This document shows positions 19,879 through 28,242 of a stretch of DNA of 47,154 nucleotides, piece by piece. The DNA lies in the NCBI RefSeq assembly GCF_014647875.1, contig NZ_BMQA01000052.1, positions 1-47,154 of the forward strand. The letters are read 5' to 3'. Position 1 is the stretch's first letter. Each line of letters begins with the position of its first letter. The notes beneath the pieces are model-generated. The model worked only from the letters and a program-made list of their open reading frames with translations. It searched no databases and was not told the DNA's origin. Made by a program: the position numbers and the translations under genes. Origin of the DNA: Streptomyces brasiliensis. Its GTDB lineage: Bacteria > Actinomycetota > Actinomycetes > Streptomycetales > Streptomycetaceae.

Positions 19879-21039
19879 ATGGCCAAGGTGCTCTGCGTCC
19901 TGTACGACGACCCGACCGACGGATACCCGACCGCGTACGCCCGTGACGACCTCCCCGTCATCGACCACTACCCGGGCGGCCAGACCACGCCCACACCCGA
20001 GGCGATCGACTTCGCTCCGGGCCATCTGCTGGGCAGCGTCTCCGGTGAACTCGGTCTGCGGTCCTTCCTGGAGAAGGCCGGGCACACCCTCGTCGTCACC
20101 TCCGACAAGGACAGCGACGGGTCCGTCTTCGACCGTGAGCTGGTGGACGCGGACATCGTCGTCTCCCAGCCGTTCTGGCCCGCCTACCTGACGGCGGACC
20201 GCATCGCAGCCGCCAAGAATCTCAAGCTCGCCGTCACCGCCGGCATCGGCTCCGACCACGTCGACCTCGACGCCGCCATCGCGCATGGCGTGACGGTCGC
20301 CGAGGTGACGTACTGCAACAGCATCAGCGTCGCCGAGCACGTGGTGATGACGATCCTCTCACTGGTGCGAAACTACCTGCCCTCGCACCGGGTCGTCCTC
20401 GACGGCGGCTGGAACATCGCTGACTGCGTGGCCCGTTCGTACGACCTGGAGGGCATGCAGGTCGGCACGGTGGCCGCCGGGCGGATCGGGCTCGCGGTGC
20501 TGCGGCGGCTCGCGCCGTTCGATGTGAAGCTGCACTACACCGACCGGTACCGGCTGCCGCGCGAGGTGGAGGAGGAGCTGGGGCTGACCTTCCACGAGAG
20601 CGCGGCGGAGCTGGTGCCGTTCTGCGACGTCGTGACCGTCAACGCTCCCCTGCATGCGGAGACGGAGGGGCTGTTCGGGGACGAACTGTTCGGCACGATG
20701 AAGCGCGGCGCCTATCTCATCAACACCGCGCGGGCCCGGATCGTCGACCGGGACGCCGTCGACCGGGCGCTGCGCAGTGGGCAGTTGGCGGGGTACGGGG
20801 GTGACGTGTGGTACCCGCAGCCCGCCCCGGCCGACCACCCCTGGCGGACGATGCCGCACCACGGCATGACCCCGCACATCTCCGGCTCGTCGCTGTCGGC
20901 GCAGGCGCGGTACGCGGCCGGTACGCGGGAGATCCTGGAGTCGTGGTTCGCGCGGCGGCCGGTCCGTGACGAGTACCTGATCGTGGACGGCGGCGCGCTC
21001 GCCGGGACCGGGGCGCACTCCTACTCGGTCAGGTCCTGA
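19879..21039 (+). CDS. fdh: NAD-dependent formate dehydrogenase
   Basis: A 386-aa cofactor-free formate dehydrogenase that oxidises formate to CO2 with NAD+. The sequence closely follows the well-studied Pseudomonas sp. 101 enzyme: N147 in TYCNSISVAEH, Rossmann loop GTVAAGRIG, NAD-specifying Asp in HYTDRYR, catalytic Arg in NTARARIV and catalytic His in MTPHISGSS. The C-terminus is about 15 residues shorter. GAGGAG at 19866-19871 supports the ATG at 19879. The enzyme needs no molybdenum, so its position inside a molybdate cluster is notable. It would supply NADH from one-carbon metabolism. Confidence 0.96.
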   Translation: MAKVLCVLYDDPTDGYPTAYARDDLPVIDHYPGGQTTPTPEAIDFAPGHLLGSVSGELGLRSFLEKAGHTLVVTSDKDSDGSVFDRELVDADIVVSQPFWPAYLTADRIAAAKNLKLAVTAGIGSDHVDLDAAIAHGVTVAEVTYCNSISVAEHVVMTILSLVRNYLPSHRVVLDGGWNIADCVARSYDLEGMQVGTVAAGRIGLAVLRRLAPFDVKLHYTDRYRLPREVEEELGLTFHESAAELVPFCDVVTVNAPLHAETEGLFGDELFGTMKRGAYLINTARARIVDRDAVDRALRSGQLAGYGGDVWYPQPAPADHPWRTMPHHGMTPHISGSSLSAQARYAAGTREILESWFARRPVRDEYLIVDGGALAGTGAHSYSVRS

Positions 21040-21059
21040 GCGGCGGGGCCACCGCTCAG
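21036..21059. terminator. Hairpin containing both convergent stop codons
   Basis: CTGAGCGG (21036-21043) pairs perfectly with CCGCTCAG (21052-21059). The left arm carries the fdh TGA and the right arm the TGA of the HTH-TOBE gene on the other strand. It is a compact candidate bidirectional terminator. Confidence 0.65.
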
Positions 21060-21451
21060 ACGCGGTCGATGTGCACGTTCGTCGACTTCACGCGGGCGGT
21101 GGCCTCCATGCCGACCTCCAGGCCGAGTTCCTCGACGGCCTCCCGCGTCAGCAGCGAGACCAGCCGATGCGGGCCCGCCTGGATCTCCACCTGGGCGGCG
21201 ACGTCACCGAGCTTGATCGCGGTGACGATCCCGGGGAACGCGTTGCGGACCGAGGTGTACGGCGCGTCCTCGTCGCCTGTCCCGGACCTGGCCAGCTCCA
21301 CCGAGAACGCGGCGAGGTCCCGGCCGTCGATGAGACGCCGCCCGGCCTCGTCGCGATGGGTGGTCACCCGGCCGGCGTCGGCCCAGCGGCGGGCGGTGTC
21401 CGGGCTCACGCCGAGCAGCCGCGCCGCCTGGCCGATCGTGTAGGACTGCAT
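21056..21451 (-). CDS. HTH-TOBE molybdate-responsive regulator candidate
   Basis: A 131-aa protein: an N-terminal MerR/excisionase-like helix-turn-helix (YTIGQAARLLGVSPDTARRW and the RRLIDGRDLAAF wing) joined to one C-terminal TOBE/Mop domain (TSVRNAFPGIVT to ARVKSTNVHID). This pairing suggests a one-component molybdate sensor doing the job of ModE, which it does not otherwise resemble. ATG 21451 is used. An upstream ATG at 21490 lies close to a -10-like TATACC and would be leaderless. An inverted repeat at 21509-21526 overlaps the divergent promoters, consistent with autoregulation. Confidence 0.82.
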   Translation of the reverse strand: MQSYTIGQAARLLGVSPDTARRWADAGRVTTHRDEAGRRLIDGRDLAAFSVELARSGTGDEDAPYTSVRNAFPGIVTAIKLGDVAAQVEIQAGPHRLVSLLTREAVEELGLEVGMEATARVKSTNVHIDRV

Positions 21452-21506
21452 GCCGGTCACGATAGGGCCGGTGGCGGGAACCGTGGACATGGGGCCGACC
21501 GTTGGG

Positions 21507-21526
21507 TATAACGCGATATAGCGTTA
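21507..21526. promoter_or_regulatory. Inverted-repeat operator in the divergent HTH-TOBE/DUF1707 promoter
   Basis: TAACGC-GATATA-GCGTTA (21509-21526) is a perfect 6-6-6 inverted repeat in an AT-rich pocket of very GC-rich DNA. Read one way it contains TATAGC, read the other TATACC, both -10-like, so one bound protein could silence both genes. The TATA/ACG composition recalls ModE boxes. Confidence 0.7.
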
Positions 21527-21566
21527 ATGTGTGGCCGTGGCTGTGGAGACCGATCGGAGTGAGGGT

Positions 21567-22148
21567 ATGTCGGCTGAACTCGTGCCTCCGGGTGCGTCGC
21601 CCGAGCTGAGGGCCTCCCATGCGGACCGGGACCACGTGGTGGATGTCCTGACCGCCGCCGCGGGGGACGGCAGGCTGTCCGCCGCTGAACTCGACGAGCG
21701 CGTGGAGGCCGCGCTTTCGGCGCGCACGCAGGCGGAGCTGGGCGCGCTGACGGCGGACCTTCCCGCGACGGCCGGGCCGACCCGGGTCAAGGACGTCGCC
21801 CGCATCGAGCAGCAGGGCGGCTCCGCCGTGCGCGGCGAGGGCTGGGTGGTGCCGCGACGCATGGAGATCGACTCGGCCTGGGGCGATGTGACGCTCGATT
21901 TCACCCGCGCCGTGATCACCCACGACACCCTGCGCATCGACCTGGACATGCGCGGAGGCACGCTGCGTCTGGTGACCCGGCCGGGCGTCGTCGTGGACAC
22001 CGACTCGCTGGTCATCGGCTATGCCAAGATCAAGGCGCGGCCGGCCGGTGATCCGGGGACACCGGCAGTCCTGCGGGTGGAGGTGGGCGGGCGGCTGAGC
22101 TACGGCCGGGTGGTGGCACGCCCGGCACGGCGGGGGTTCGTCAGGTAA
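21567..22148 (+). CDS. DUF1707 domain protein
   Basis: A 193-aa protein. The N-terminal DUF1707 domain is clear (ELRASHADRDHVVDVLTAAA, then GRLSAAELDERVEAAL), followed by a C-terminal beta-rich domain with DSAWGDVTLDFTRA, of the type seen in cell-wall-active antibiotic response (LiaF-like) proteins. No membrane helix is visible. Function unknown. The ATG at 21567 follows a GGAGTGAGGG stretch. A GTG at 21531 next to the predicted transcription start would give a leaderless longer form of 205 aa. Confidence 0.8.
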   Translation: MSAELVPPGASPELRASHADRDHVVDVLTAAAGDGRLSAAELDERVEAALSARTQAELGALTADLPATAGPTRVKDVARIEQQGGSAVRGEGWVVPRRMEIDSAWGDVTLDFTRAVITHDTLRIDLDMRGGTLRLVTRPGVVVDTDSLVIGYAKIKARPAGDPGTPAVLRVEVGGRLSYGRVVARPARRGFVR

Positions 22149-22292
22149 GCCCCCGACTCCCTGAGCACCGCCTGTGGGGTGCAACGCCGTAACGGTGCCG
22201 GGGTGCTCTCGCGCTGCCGCCCGTGCGGTGCCGGTCGCCCTCGCAGCTCGGGCATCCCCTTCGCCCCGTCGGCCCGATCGCTCGTCGGAGGT

Positions 22293-24251
22293 TCAGCCCG
22301 TGTGGACGCGCGGGCGCCGGGCGGGGTCCGGTTCCGCCTCGCGCAGGACCTCTCGGGTCACCGGGGCCACCTCGCCCTGACCGAACAGGAAGAAGCGCAG
22401 GAAATTGGCGAACGGGCCGCCCTCGGTCCATTCGAAGTAGATGTGCGGGGTGCAGCCCGTCTCGTCGCGGACGTGGAGGAGCAACGCCGCCAGGGCGTTC
22501 GGGATGGAGGCGGACTCCAGGGTCAGGACGCGGTAGCGGTTGTGCATGACCTCGCCACGCACGGTCAGGCTCGCCTCGAACTCGGAGGGGTCGGTGACCG
22601 TGACCTCGACGAAGATGAAGTCCTCCTGTTCCGGCATTTCGTTGTCCCGCCGGATCTGCTCGACCTTGTCGCGGTACTCGGCCTTGTCCCTGCGGTCGGG
22701 CTCGTTGGCGATGAAGCGCATCTTGCGACTGGCCATGTCACGGACGAAACGTTCCGCCATCGGGTCGAGCGACACGCTGGTCACGCGGAGCTCGAAGGCC
22801 CGCGCCAGCCGGGACAGCAGCGAGACCAGGATGATGCCCGCGATGAAGCAGGCACCGATCTTCACACCGTCGGGTCGCTCGATGACGTTCACGACGGTCG
22901 TGTACAGGAACACCGCCGAGATCACCGCGAACGCGATGGACCAGTGGCGCTGTCCGGCCTTGCGCGCGGCGATGGTCACTGCGATCGCCGCCGAGCTGAT
23001 CAGGACCAGGACACCGGTTGCGTACGCACCGCCCTGGGCGTCGACGTTGGCGTCGAAGATCCAGGTGACCAGGAAGGCGATCAGGGTGAAAACGATGACC
23101 ATGGGGCGCACCGCGCGGGCCCAGTGCGGGGCCATGCCGTAGCGGGGCAGATAGCGCGGCATCAGGCTGAGCAGCCCCGCCATCGCGGACGCGCCGGCGA
23201 ACCACAGGATCGCGATGGTCGAGACGTCGTAGACGGTGCCGAAGGCGTTGCCCAGGTACTCGTGCGCGAGGTATGCGAGCGCGCGGCCGTTGGCCTGGCC
23301 GCCGGACTTGAACTCGTTCTCCGGGATGAGCAGCGTGGTGATGAAGCTGGTGGTGATCAGGAAGCCGCTCATGATGAGGGCCGCAGTGGTCAGCAGCTTC
23401 TTGGCGTCGCGGATCCGGCCGGTCGGCTTCTCCTCGGTGTCACCCGGATCGCCCTCGACGTGCGGCATGACGGCTACGCCGGTCTCGAAGCCGGAGAGGC
23501 CGAGCGCGAGCTTGGGGAAGACGATCAGGGCCAAGCCGATCATGACGAAGATGTTGCCGTGTTCCGTGGTCAGGGCGGAGGTCCAGTCCGTGACCACGTG
23601 CTCGGCGGTGAGCACGTGCCACAGGCCGCTCACGACCACGACGACGTTCAGTCCGAGGTAGATGCCGACCAGGGTGGCTGCGACGCCGATGGCCTCCAGG
23701 AAGCCCTTGAGGAACACCGCGCCGAGCAGGGCGATCAGGAACAGGGTGATCTCCATCTGGTGGCCGTGCAGGACGCCGGTCAGATGCGGGTTCTCCACCA
23801 GGTGGGTGGAGGCGTCGGCGGCCGACAGGGTGATCGTGATCAGGAAGTCGGTGGCGGCGAAGCCGAGGAGCGTCAGCACGAACAGCTTGCCCTGCCAGAA
23901 GGACAGCAGCCGCTCCAGCATGGCGATGGAGCCCTGGCCGTGCGGGCTCTCCTCGGCCACCCGACGATAGACGGGCAGGGCGCCCGCCAGGGTGACTATG
24001 ACCAGCACGATGGTCGCGATCGGCGACAGCAGACCGGCCGCCAGGGCGGCGATGCCGGGCTGGTAGCCGAGGGTCGAGAAGTAGTCCACGCCGGTCAGGC
24101 ACATCACCCGCCACCAGCGCTGGCCCTCGTGCGCCGGCTGCGGCTCGGCGTGTGGCCCCTGACGACCGCCGGCCTTGCCCATGTCGGACAGACCTTCCAG
24201 CATCCACGCGCGCAGGCGACTGGGAGGCGGGTGGTGTTCGGTCGTGGCCAT
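22293..24251 (-). CDS. APC-superfamily permease with cytoplasmic C-terminal domain
   Basis: A 652-aa transporter with about 12 membrane helices starting near residue 50 (TGVDYFSTLGYQPGIAALAA) and a C-terminal cytoplasmic part of about 180 residues with mixed alpha/beta character. It belongs to the amino acid-polyamine-organocation superfamily. The C-terminal extension is like those of K+ uptake members (KUP, KimA), but the substrate cannot be read from sequence. The ATG at 24251 has AAGGAG seven bases upstream; ATGs at 24290 and 24293 lack such a site. Its proximity to the potassium cluster makes K+ or an osmolyte a reasonable guess. Confidence 0.82.
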   Translation of the reverse strand: MATTEHHPPPSRLRAWMLEGLSDMGKAGGRQGPHAEPQPAHEGQRWWRVMCLTGVDYFSTLGYQPGIAALAAGLLSPIATIVLVIVTLAGALPVYRRVAEESPHGQGSIAMLERLLSFWQGKLFVLTLLGFAATDFLITITLSAADASTHLVENPHLTGVLHGHQMEITLFLIALLGAVFLKGFLEAIGVAATLVGIYLGLNVVVVVSGLWHVLTAEHVVTDWTSALTTEHGNIFVMIGLALIVFPKLALGLSGFETGVAVMPHVEGDPGDTEEKPTGRIRDAKKLLTTAALIMSGFLITTSFITTLLIPENEFKSGGQANGRALAYLAHEYLGNAFGTVYDVSTIAILWFAGASAMAGLLSLMPRYLPRYGMAPHWARAVRPMVIVFTLIAFLVTWIFDANVDAQGGAYATGVLVLISSAAIAVTIAARKAGQRHWSIAFAVISAVFLYTTVVNVIERPDGVKIGACFIAGIILVSLLSRLARAFELRVTSVSLDPMAERFVRDMASRKMRFIANEPDRRDKAEYRDKVEQIRRDNEMPEQEDFIFVEVTVTDPSEFEASLTVRGEVMHNRYRVLTLESASIPNALAALLLHVRDETGCTPHIYFEWTEGGPFANFLRFFLFGQGEVAPVTREVLREAEPDPARRPRVHTG

Positions 24252-24496
24252 CGGCCTGCTCCTTGTGCGGCTCAGTATGTTCCCGGCCATCACGCGGACG
24301 GCCGCACCAGGTTAAACAGAGCGTGACGTATAGGCCCACGGATCGAGGGTCCATAGACGTCAAGCTTCCGTTAAGAATGGCCGGACAGGCGATGGCAGCG
24401 CATCAAGAAGCGGGCGTGATGAGGCGAAAGCAGGGGCTTGGGCTGTAGGGGTGGCGTCGGTCGGATGTCTCGGAACCGGACACCGAGCGTCATGAC

Positions 24497-25342
24497 CTAC
24501 GACACCTTGTTGAGGCGCTTGACCGTGCGGTCCTCGGTCGCCGCCGGGGCCGGGCCGACGCGCTCGGCGCGGTCGTAGTAGGCGCCGTTGACGATCTCGA
24601 CGGCCGGGTCGCACAGCCGGACCACGTGGGTGGCGCCCTCGGCGGGCGAGACGCCCTCGTGCGCGTAGAGCGAGAGCAGCGCCGTGTCGCAGACACCCGG
24701 GTGCACCGAGACGGCCGTGACACGCGGGTCGGCCGCGAACACCGTGAGGGCCAGTTGTGCCTGGGCGTACGCGGCGAGCCGGGAGTAGCGGCGGGCCCGG
24801 TTCGGGTCGGACCACTGGATGGACGCGGTGCGGTGCAGCGAGGAGGACACGTTGACCACCCGGCCGCCCGGATCGCTGGTCAGCGCCGGCTCGAGCAGGC
24901 AGGTGAGCAGGTAGTGGGCGAGGAAGTTGACCTGGAAGGCGATCTCGTTGCCGTCCGCCGTGACGGTGTGCCGCTCCGGCGCGGCCATGCCGGCGTTGTT
25001 CACGAGCACGTCCAGGTGCGGGTGCTCGGCGACCACCTTGTGCGCGAGGCTCTCGACCTCGTCGAGGTGCGTGAAGTCGGCGGCGTACGTGCACAGTCGG
25101 CCGCCGTCGATGCCGGCGGTGGCGACGAGCCGGTCGGCGGCGGCGTACGTGCACAGTCGGCCGCCGTCGATGCCGGCGGTGGCGACGAGCCGGTCGGCGG
25201 CGGCCAGCGCCTCCTCGGCGGTACGGCCGTGCAGCAGCACGGTGGCACCGCGTTCGGCGAGTTGCCGCGCCGTCTCGTGGCCGATGCCGGTGGTTGCTCC
25301 GGTGACCAGGACGGTGCAGGACGAAAGGCTGGAGTCGGACAT
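24497..25342 (-). CDS. Short-chain dehydrogenase/reductase with internal duplication and lost catalytic lysine
   Basis: A 281-aa SDR. TGATTGIG binds the cofactor, NNAG and VNVSSS are in place, and the active-site tyrosine is in AAYAQAQLA. The usual Y-x3-K pair reads Y-x3-Q here, so the catalytic lysine is missing. A 20-residue segment just before the conserved Asp after strand 3 (ADF) is present twice because of an exact 60-bp tandem repeat. Both changes argue for impaired or changed activity; no frameshift is present. ATG 25342 is chosen over ATG 25366, which has no ribosome site. A three-part GTCAR array lies about 280 bases upstream in the correct orientation. Confidence 0.85.
   Translation of the reverse strand: MSDSSLSSCTVLVTGATTGIGHETARQLAERGATVLLHGRTAEEALAAADRLVATAGIDGGRLCTYAAADRLVATAGIDGGRLCTYAADFTHLDEVESLAHKVVAEHPHLDVLVNNAGMAAPERHTVTADGNEIAFQVNFLAHYLLTCLLEPALTSDPGGRVVNVSSSLHRTASIQWSDPNRARRYSRLAAYAQAQLALTVFAADPRVTAVSVHPGVCDTALLSLYAHEGVSPAEGATHVVRLCDPAVEIVNGAYYDRAERVGPAPAATEDRTVKRLNKVS
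25081..25200. repeat. Exact 60-bp tandem duplication inside the SDR gene
   Basis: Positions 25081-25140 and 25141-25200 are identical base for base. The unit is 20 codons, so the frame is kept. Flanks share short CGG/CGGC homology with the unit ends, pointing to slippage or microhomology-mediated duplication. Perfect identity implies a recent event or an assembly artefact. Confidence 0.97.
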
Positions 25343-25621
25343 GATCCCATCCGGGGTTGCGGGCATGCGCCGCGGCCCCGTGCGGGGGCGGCGGACGTGC
25401 CGGGTGAAGGGGAAGGAAGAGGGACGCCGGACGGAGTCACGGCGCCTCGCGGGTCACGGAAGGCGAAGGCGCGTCAGCGGGACGCGGGCGCTTCCGGGCA
25501 GCGCGGCGGACGACGCAGCGGCCGAGCGGGACTCGGCGGCCGGTCGAAGAGGAGCCAGGCGCTGTTCACAGGTCCCATGGAAGCCGTTGCGCACACCCCG
25601 GACAAGCGGACGTGCCGTACT

Positions 25622-25658
25622 CTGACGGCCTTCTGACGTGTGCATACGCGCTCTTGAC
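25622..25658 (-). promoter_or_regulatory. GTCAR array, three half-sites, towards the SDR gene
   Basis: On the minus strand GTCAA starts at 25658, GTCAG at 25637 and GTCAG at 25626: spacings 21 and 11, equal to the last three positions of the 0/11/32/43 element. The rest of the 339-bp gap 25343-25681 holds nothing else that I can recognise, and no clear -10 is seen 34 bp downstream. Confidence 0.6.
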
Positions 25659-25681
25659 GGACGGCAGGCCGCTGTCGAGGT

Positions 25682-27826
25682 TCAGCCGAGACCCGGCACC
25701 CCGGAGATCAGCAGGTCGATCAGTTTGATGCCCACGAACGGCAGCACCAGACCGCCGACTCCGTACACGAGCAGATTGCGCCGCAGCAGGTCGTGCGCCG
25801 AGGAGGGGGTGTAGCGCACGCCGCGCAGCGCGAGCGGGATCAGCGCCACGATGATCAGCGCGTTGAAGATGATCGCGGAGGCGATCGCGGAGGTCGGACT
25901 GTGCAGGCGCATCACGTCGAGTCCCGGGTAGGCGCCGGCGAACATCGCCGGGAGGATCGCGAAGTACTTGGCGACATCGTTCGTGATGGAGAAGGTGGTC
26001 AACGCCCCCCGGGTGATGAGGAGTTGCTTGCCTATCTCGATGATCTCGATGAGCTTGGTCGGGTTGGATTCGAGGTCGACCATGTTGCCGGCCTCCTTGG
26101 CGGCCGATGTGCCCGTGTTCATCGCCACGCCGACGTCCGCCTGTGCCAGCGCGGGAGCGTCGTTGGTGCCGTCACCGGTCATCGCGACGAGCTTGCCGCC
26201 GGCCTGCTCGCGCTTGATGAGCGCGAGCTTGTCCTCGGGAGTGGCCTCGGCGAGGAAGTCGTCGACGCCCGCCTCCTCGGCGATCGCCCGGGCGGTGACG
26301 GGGTTGTCGCCGATGACCATGACCGTGCGGATGCCCATCCGGCGCAGTTGCGCGAAGCGTTCCCGGATGCCGTCCTTGACGACGTCCTTCAGATGGACCA
26401 GGCCGAGCACGCGCGGCCCGTCCCCGTCGTGCACAGCCACCAGCAGCGGCGTACCGCCGGACGCGGCCACGGTGTCCGCGAACATGCGCGCCTGGGGCGG
26501 GACATGGCCGCCGTACATCTGTACCCACTCGATCACCTGCTGGGCGGCCCCCTTGCGGATCGCGCACACCGCGCCGTCGTCCCAGCGCAGGTCGACGCCG
26601 CTCATCCGGGTCTGCGCGCTGAACCGCACCCAGCGGGCGTTCGGCAGCTCGCCCTCCACAGGCGCCCGCAGCCCGAACCGCTGCTTGGCCAGCACGACGA
26701 TGGAGCGGCCCTCGGGCGTCGCGTCGGCCAGTGAGGACAGCTGGGCCGCCTGCGCGAGCCGGGGTTCGTCGACACCGGGCAGCGGCACGAACGCGGCGGC
26801 GGCGCGGTTGCCGAGGGTGATGGTGCCGGTCTTGTCGAGCAGCAGGGTGTTGACGTCGCCCGCGGCCTCGACGGCCCGGCCCGACATGGCGAGGACGTTG
26901 CGCTGCACCAGCCGGTCCATGCCCGCGATGCCGATCGCGGACAGCAGGGCGCCGATCGTCGTCGGGATGAGCGTGACCAGCAGCGCGACGAGCACGGTCG
27001 TCGACTGGGCCGCGTCGGCGTACCCGGCCATCGGCTGGAGCGTCACGACGACCAGCAGGAAGATGATCGTCAGCGAGGCGAGCAGGATGTTCAGGGCGAT
27101 CTCGTTCGGCGTCTTCTGCCGCGACGCGCCCTCCACGAGGGCGATCATCCGGTCCAGGAAGCTGTGCCCCGGACGTGCGCCGACGCGGACGACGATCCGG
27201 TCCGACAGGACCCTGGTGCCGCCCGTGACGCCGCTGCGGTCGCCGCCCGACTCGCGGATCACGGGCGCCGACTCGCCGGTGACCGCCGACTCGTCCACGG
27301 CCGCGACGCCGTCGACGACGTCGCCGTCCGCCGGGATCGTCTCGCCCGCCTCCACGAGCACGACGTCCAGCGGCTTGAGTTCGGTGGCGGCGACCGCCTC
27401 GGTGCGGGCGGTGTGCACGTTCGTGCCGTAGCGCCAGTCGAGGAGCCGTAGCGCCACCGTGCCGGTACGGGCTCTGCGCAGGGAATCGGCCTGCGCCTTG
27501 CCGCGACCCTCGGCGACCGACTCGGCCAGGTTGGCGAAGACCACGGTCAGCCACAGCCAGACGCTGATGACCCAGGTGAAGACCGCGGGGTGCAGCAGCG
27601 CGGACACGGTGGTCAGGGCCGCACCGACGGACACCACGAACAGGACCGGGTTCTTGACCAGGGTCCGCGGGTGCAGCTTGCGCAGAGCGTCGGGGAACGA
27701 GAGGACGAGCTGGGCGGGTTCGAAGAGGCCGCTCGGTGTGCGGCGTCTCGGTCCCTTGTCCGGCACGGGCCGGGAGGGACGCTGCGGACGGGACGGCTGG
27801 GCCTGCTCTGGAGCGGCGCGCAACAT
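25682..27826 (-). CDS. kdpB: Stand-alone KdpB-type K+-transporting ATPase subunit
   Basis: A 714-aa P-type ATPase clearly of the KdpB class. It has TGES in the actuator domain, phosphorylated Asp in DKTGTITLGNR, GDGTNDAPALAQADVG in the hinge, and the charged NDVAKYFAI helix (equivalent to E. coli D583/K586). It lacks the partner subunits: no kdpA, kdpC or kdpF lies beside it. Compared with the operon copy at 38.5 kb it has a proline-rich N-terminus and a different loop before the actuator domain (RYGTNVHTARTEAVAATEL). It may use KdpA/KdpC from the other operon, or do something else. ATG 27826 is preceded by GAAGGT. Confidence 0.9.
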   Translation of the reverse strand: MLRAAPEQAQPSRPQRPSRPVPDKGPRRRTPSGLFEPAQLVLSFPDALRKLHPRTLVKNPVLFVVSVGAALTTVSALLHPAVFTWVISVWLWLTVVFANLAESVAEGRGKAQADSLRRARTGTVALRLLDWRYGTNVHTARTEAVAATELKPLDVVLVEAGETIPADGDVVDGVAAVDESAVTGESAPVIRESGGDRSGVTGGTRVLSDRIVVRVGARPGHSFLDRMIALVEGASRQKTPNEIALNILLASLTIIFLLVVVTLQPMAGYADAAQSTTVLVALLVTLIPTTIGALLSAIGIAGMDRLVQRNVLAMSGRAVEAAGDVNTLLLDKTGTITLGNRAAAAFVPLPGVDEPRLAQAAQLSSLADATPEGRSIVVLAKQRFGLRAPVEGELPNARWVRFSAQTRMSGVDLRWDDGAVCAIRKGAAQQVIEWVQMYGGHVPPQARMFADTVAASGGTPLLVAVHDGDGPRVLGLVHLKDVVKDGIRERFAQLRRMGIRTVMVIGDNPVTARAIAEEAGVDDFLAEATPEDKLALIKREQAGGKLVAMTGDGTNDAPALAQADVGVAMNTGTSAAKEAGNMVDLESNPTKLIEIIEIGKQLLITRGALTTFSITNDVAKYFAILPAMFAGAYPGLDVMRLHSPTSAIASAIIFNALIIVALIPLALRGVRYTPSSAHDLLRRNLLVYGVGGLVLPFVGIKLIDLLISGVPGLG

Positions 27827-28110
27827 GGAGACCTTCGGGTGACAGGGGTGACGGTGGCCGCGGGGACCGTGCGGTGCCGGAGCCCGGCACCGCACGGCTG
27901 CGCACGCTCGCCCGGTGAGGGACGACGACGCGGACGCCGTGCGCCCGGCCGCCCCCGATCCGTGTCGGACAGGGGATTCCACAGCCGTGAGGCCGCTGAC
28001 GCCCGCGGCCTCTTCGGGCGGCCGACCGTGAACCTATCCCCGGACGGGGGTCCGGCCTCCCTGCTCAGCACGGACCTTTGCGGTTCTCGTACGGCCCGTT
28101 CGCCGGTGCC

Positions 28111-28193
28111 ATCAAGGTCGTGTCAAACCCACATGAGAAGCCGTCAGAAGCGCGTCAAGGCCGAACGGGTGTGGCCGGATCCGGTCGCAGACT
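28111..28193 (+). promoter_or_regulatory. GTCAR array (0/11/32/43) upstream of the double-sensor gene
   Basis: Half-sites ATCAA 28111, GTCAA 28122, GTCAG 28143 and GTCAA 28154 have offsets 0, 11, 32, 43. CAGACT (28188-28193) starts 34 bp after the last one and could be the -10. The rest of the 416-bp divergent gap 27827-28242 shows no gene; no matching array points towards the KdpB-like gene. Confidence 0.7.
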
Positions 28194-28242
28194 CGTCGGC
28201 ATGGGGGGCGGGCGACCGTCCGTGGCGTGAGTGGGAGGGACC

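Noticed and set aside
24294..24496. Possible GTCAR array upstream of the APC permease (GTCAC and TTGACG on the minus strand near 24327 and 24362)
   Set aside because: Spacing does not follow the 11-bp or 0/11/32/43 pattern; only isolated matches.
25081..25200. CRISPR or other repeat array
   Set aside because: Only two identical, directly adjacent copies inside a coding frame; no spacers.
27827..28110. Possible GTCAR array facing the stand-alone kdpB
   Set aside because: Only isolated CTGAC/GTGAC occurrences without phasing; the array in this gap faces the opposite gene.
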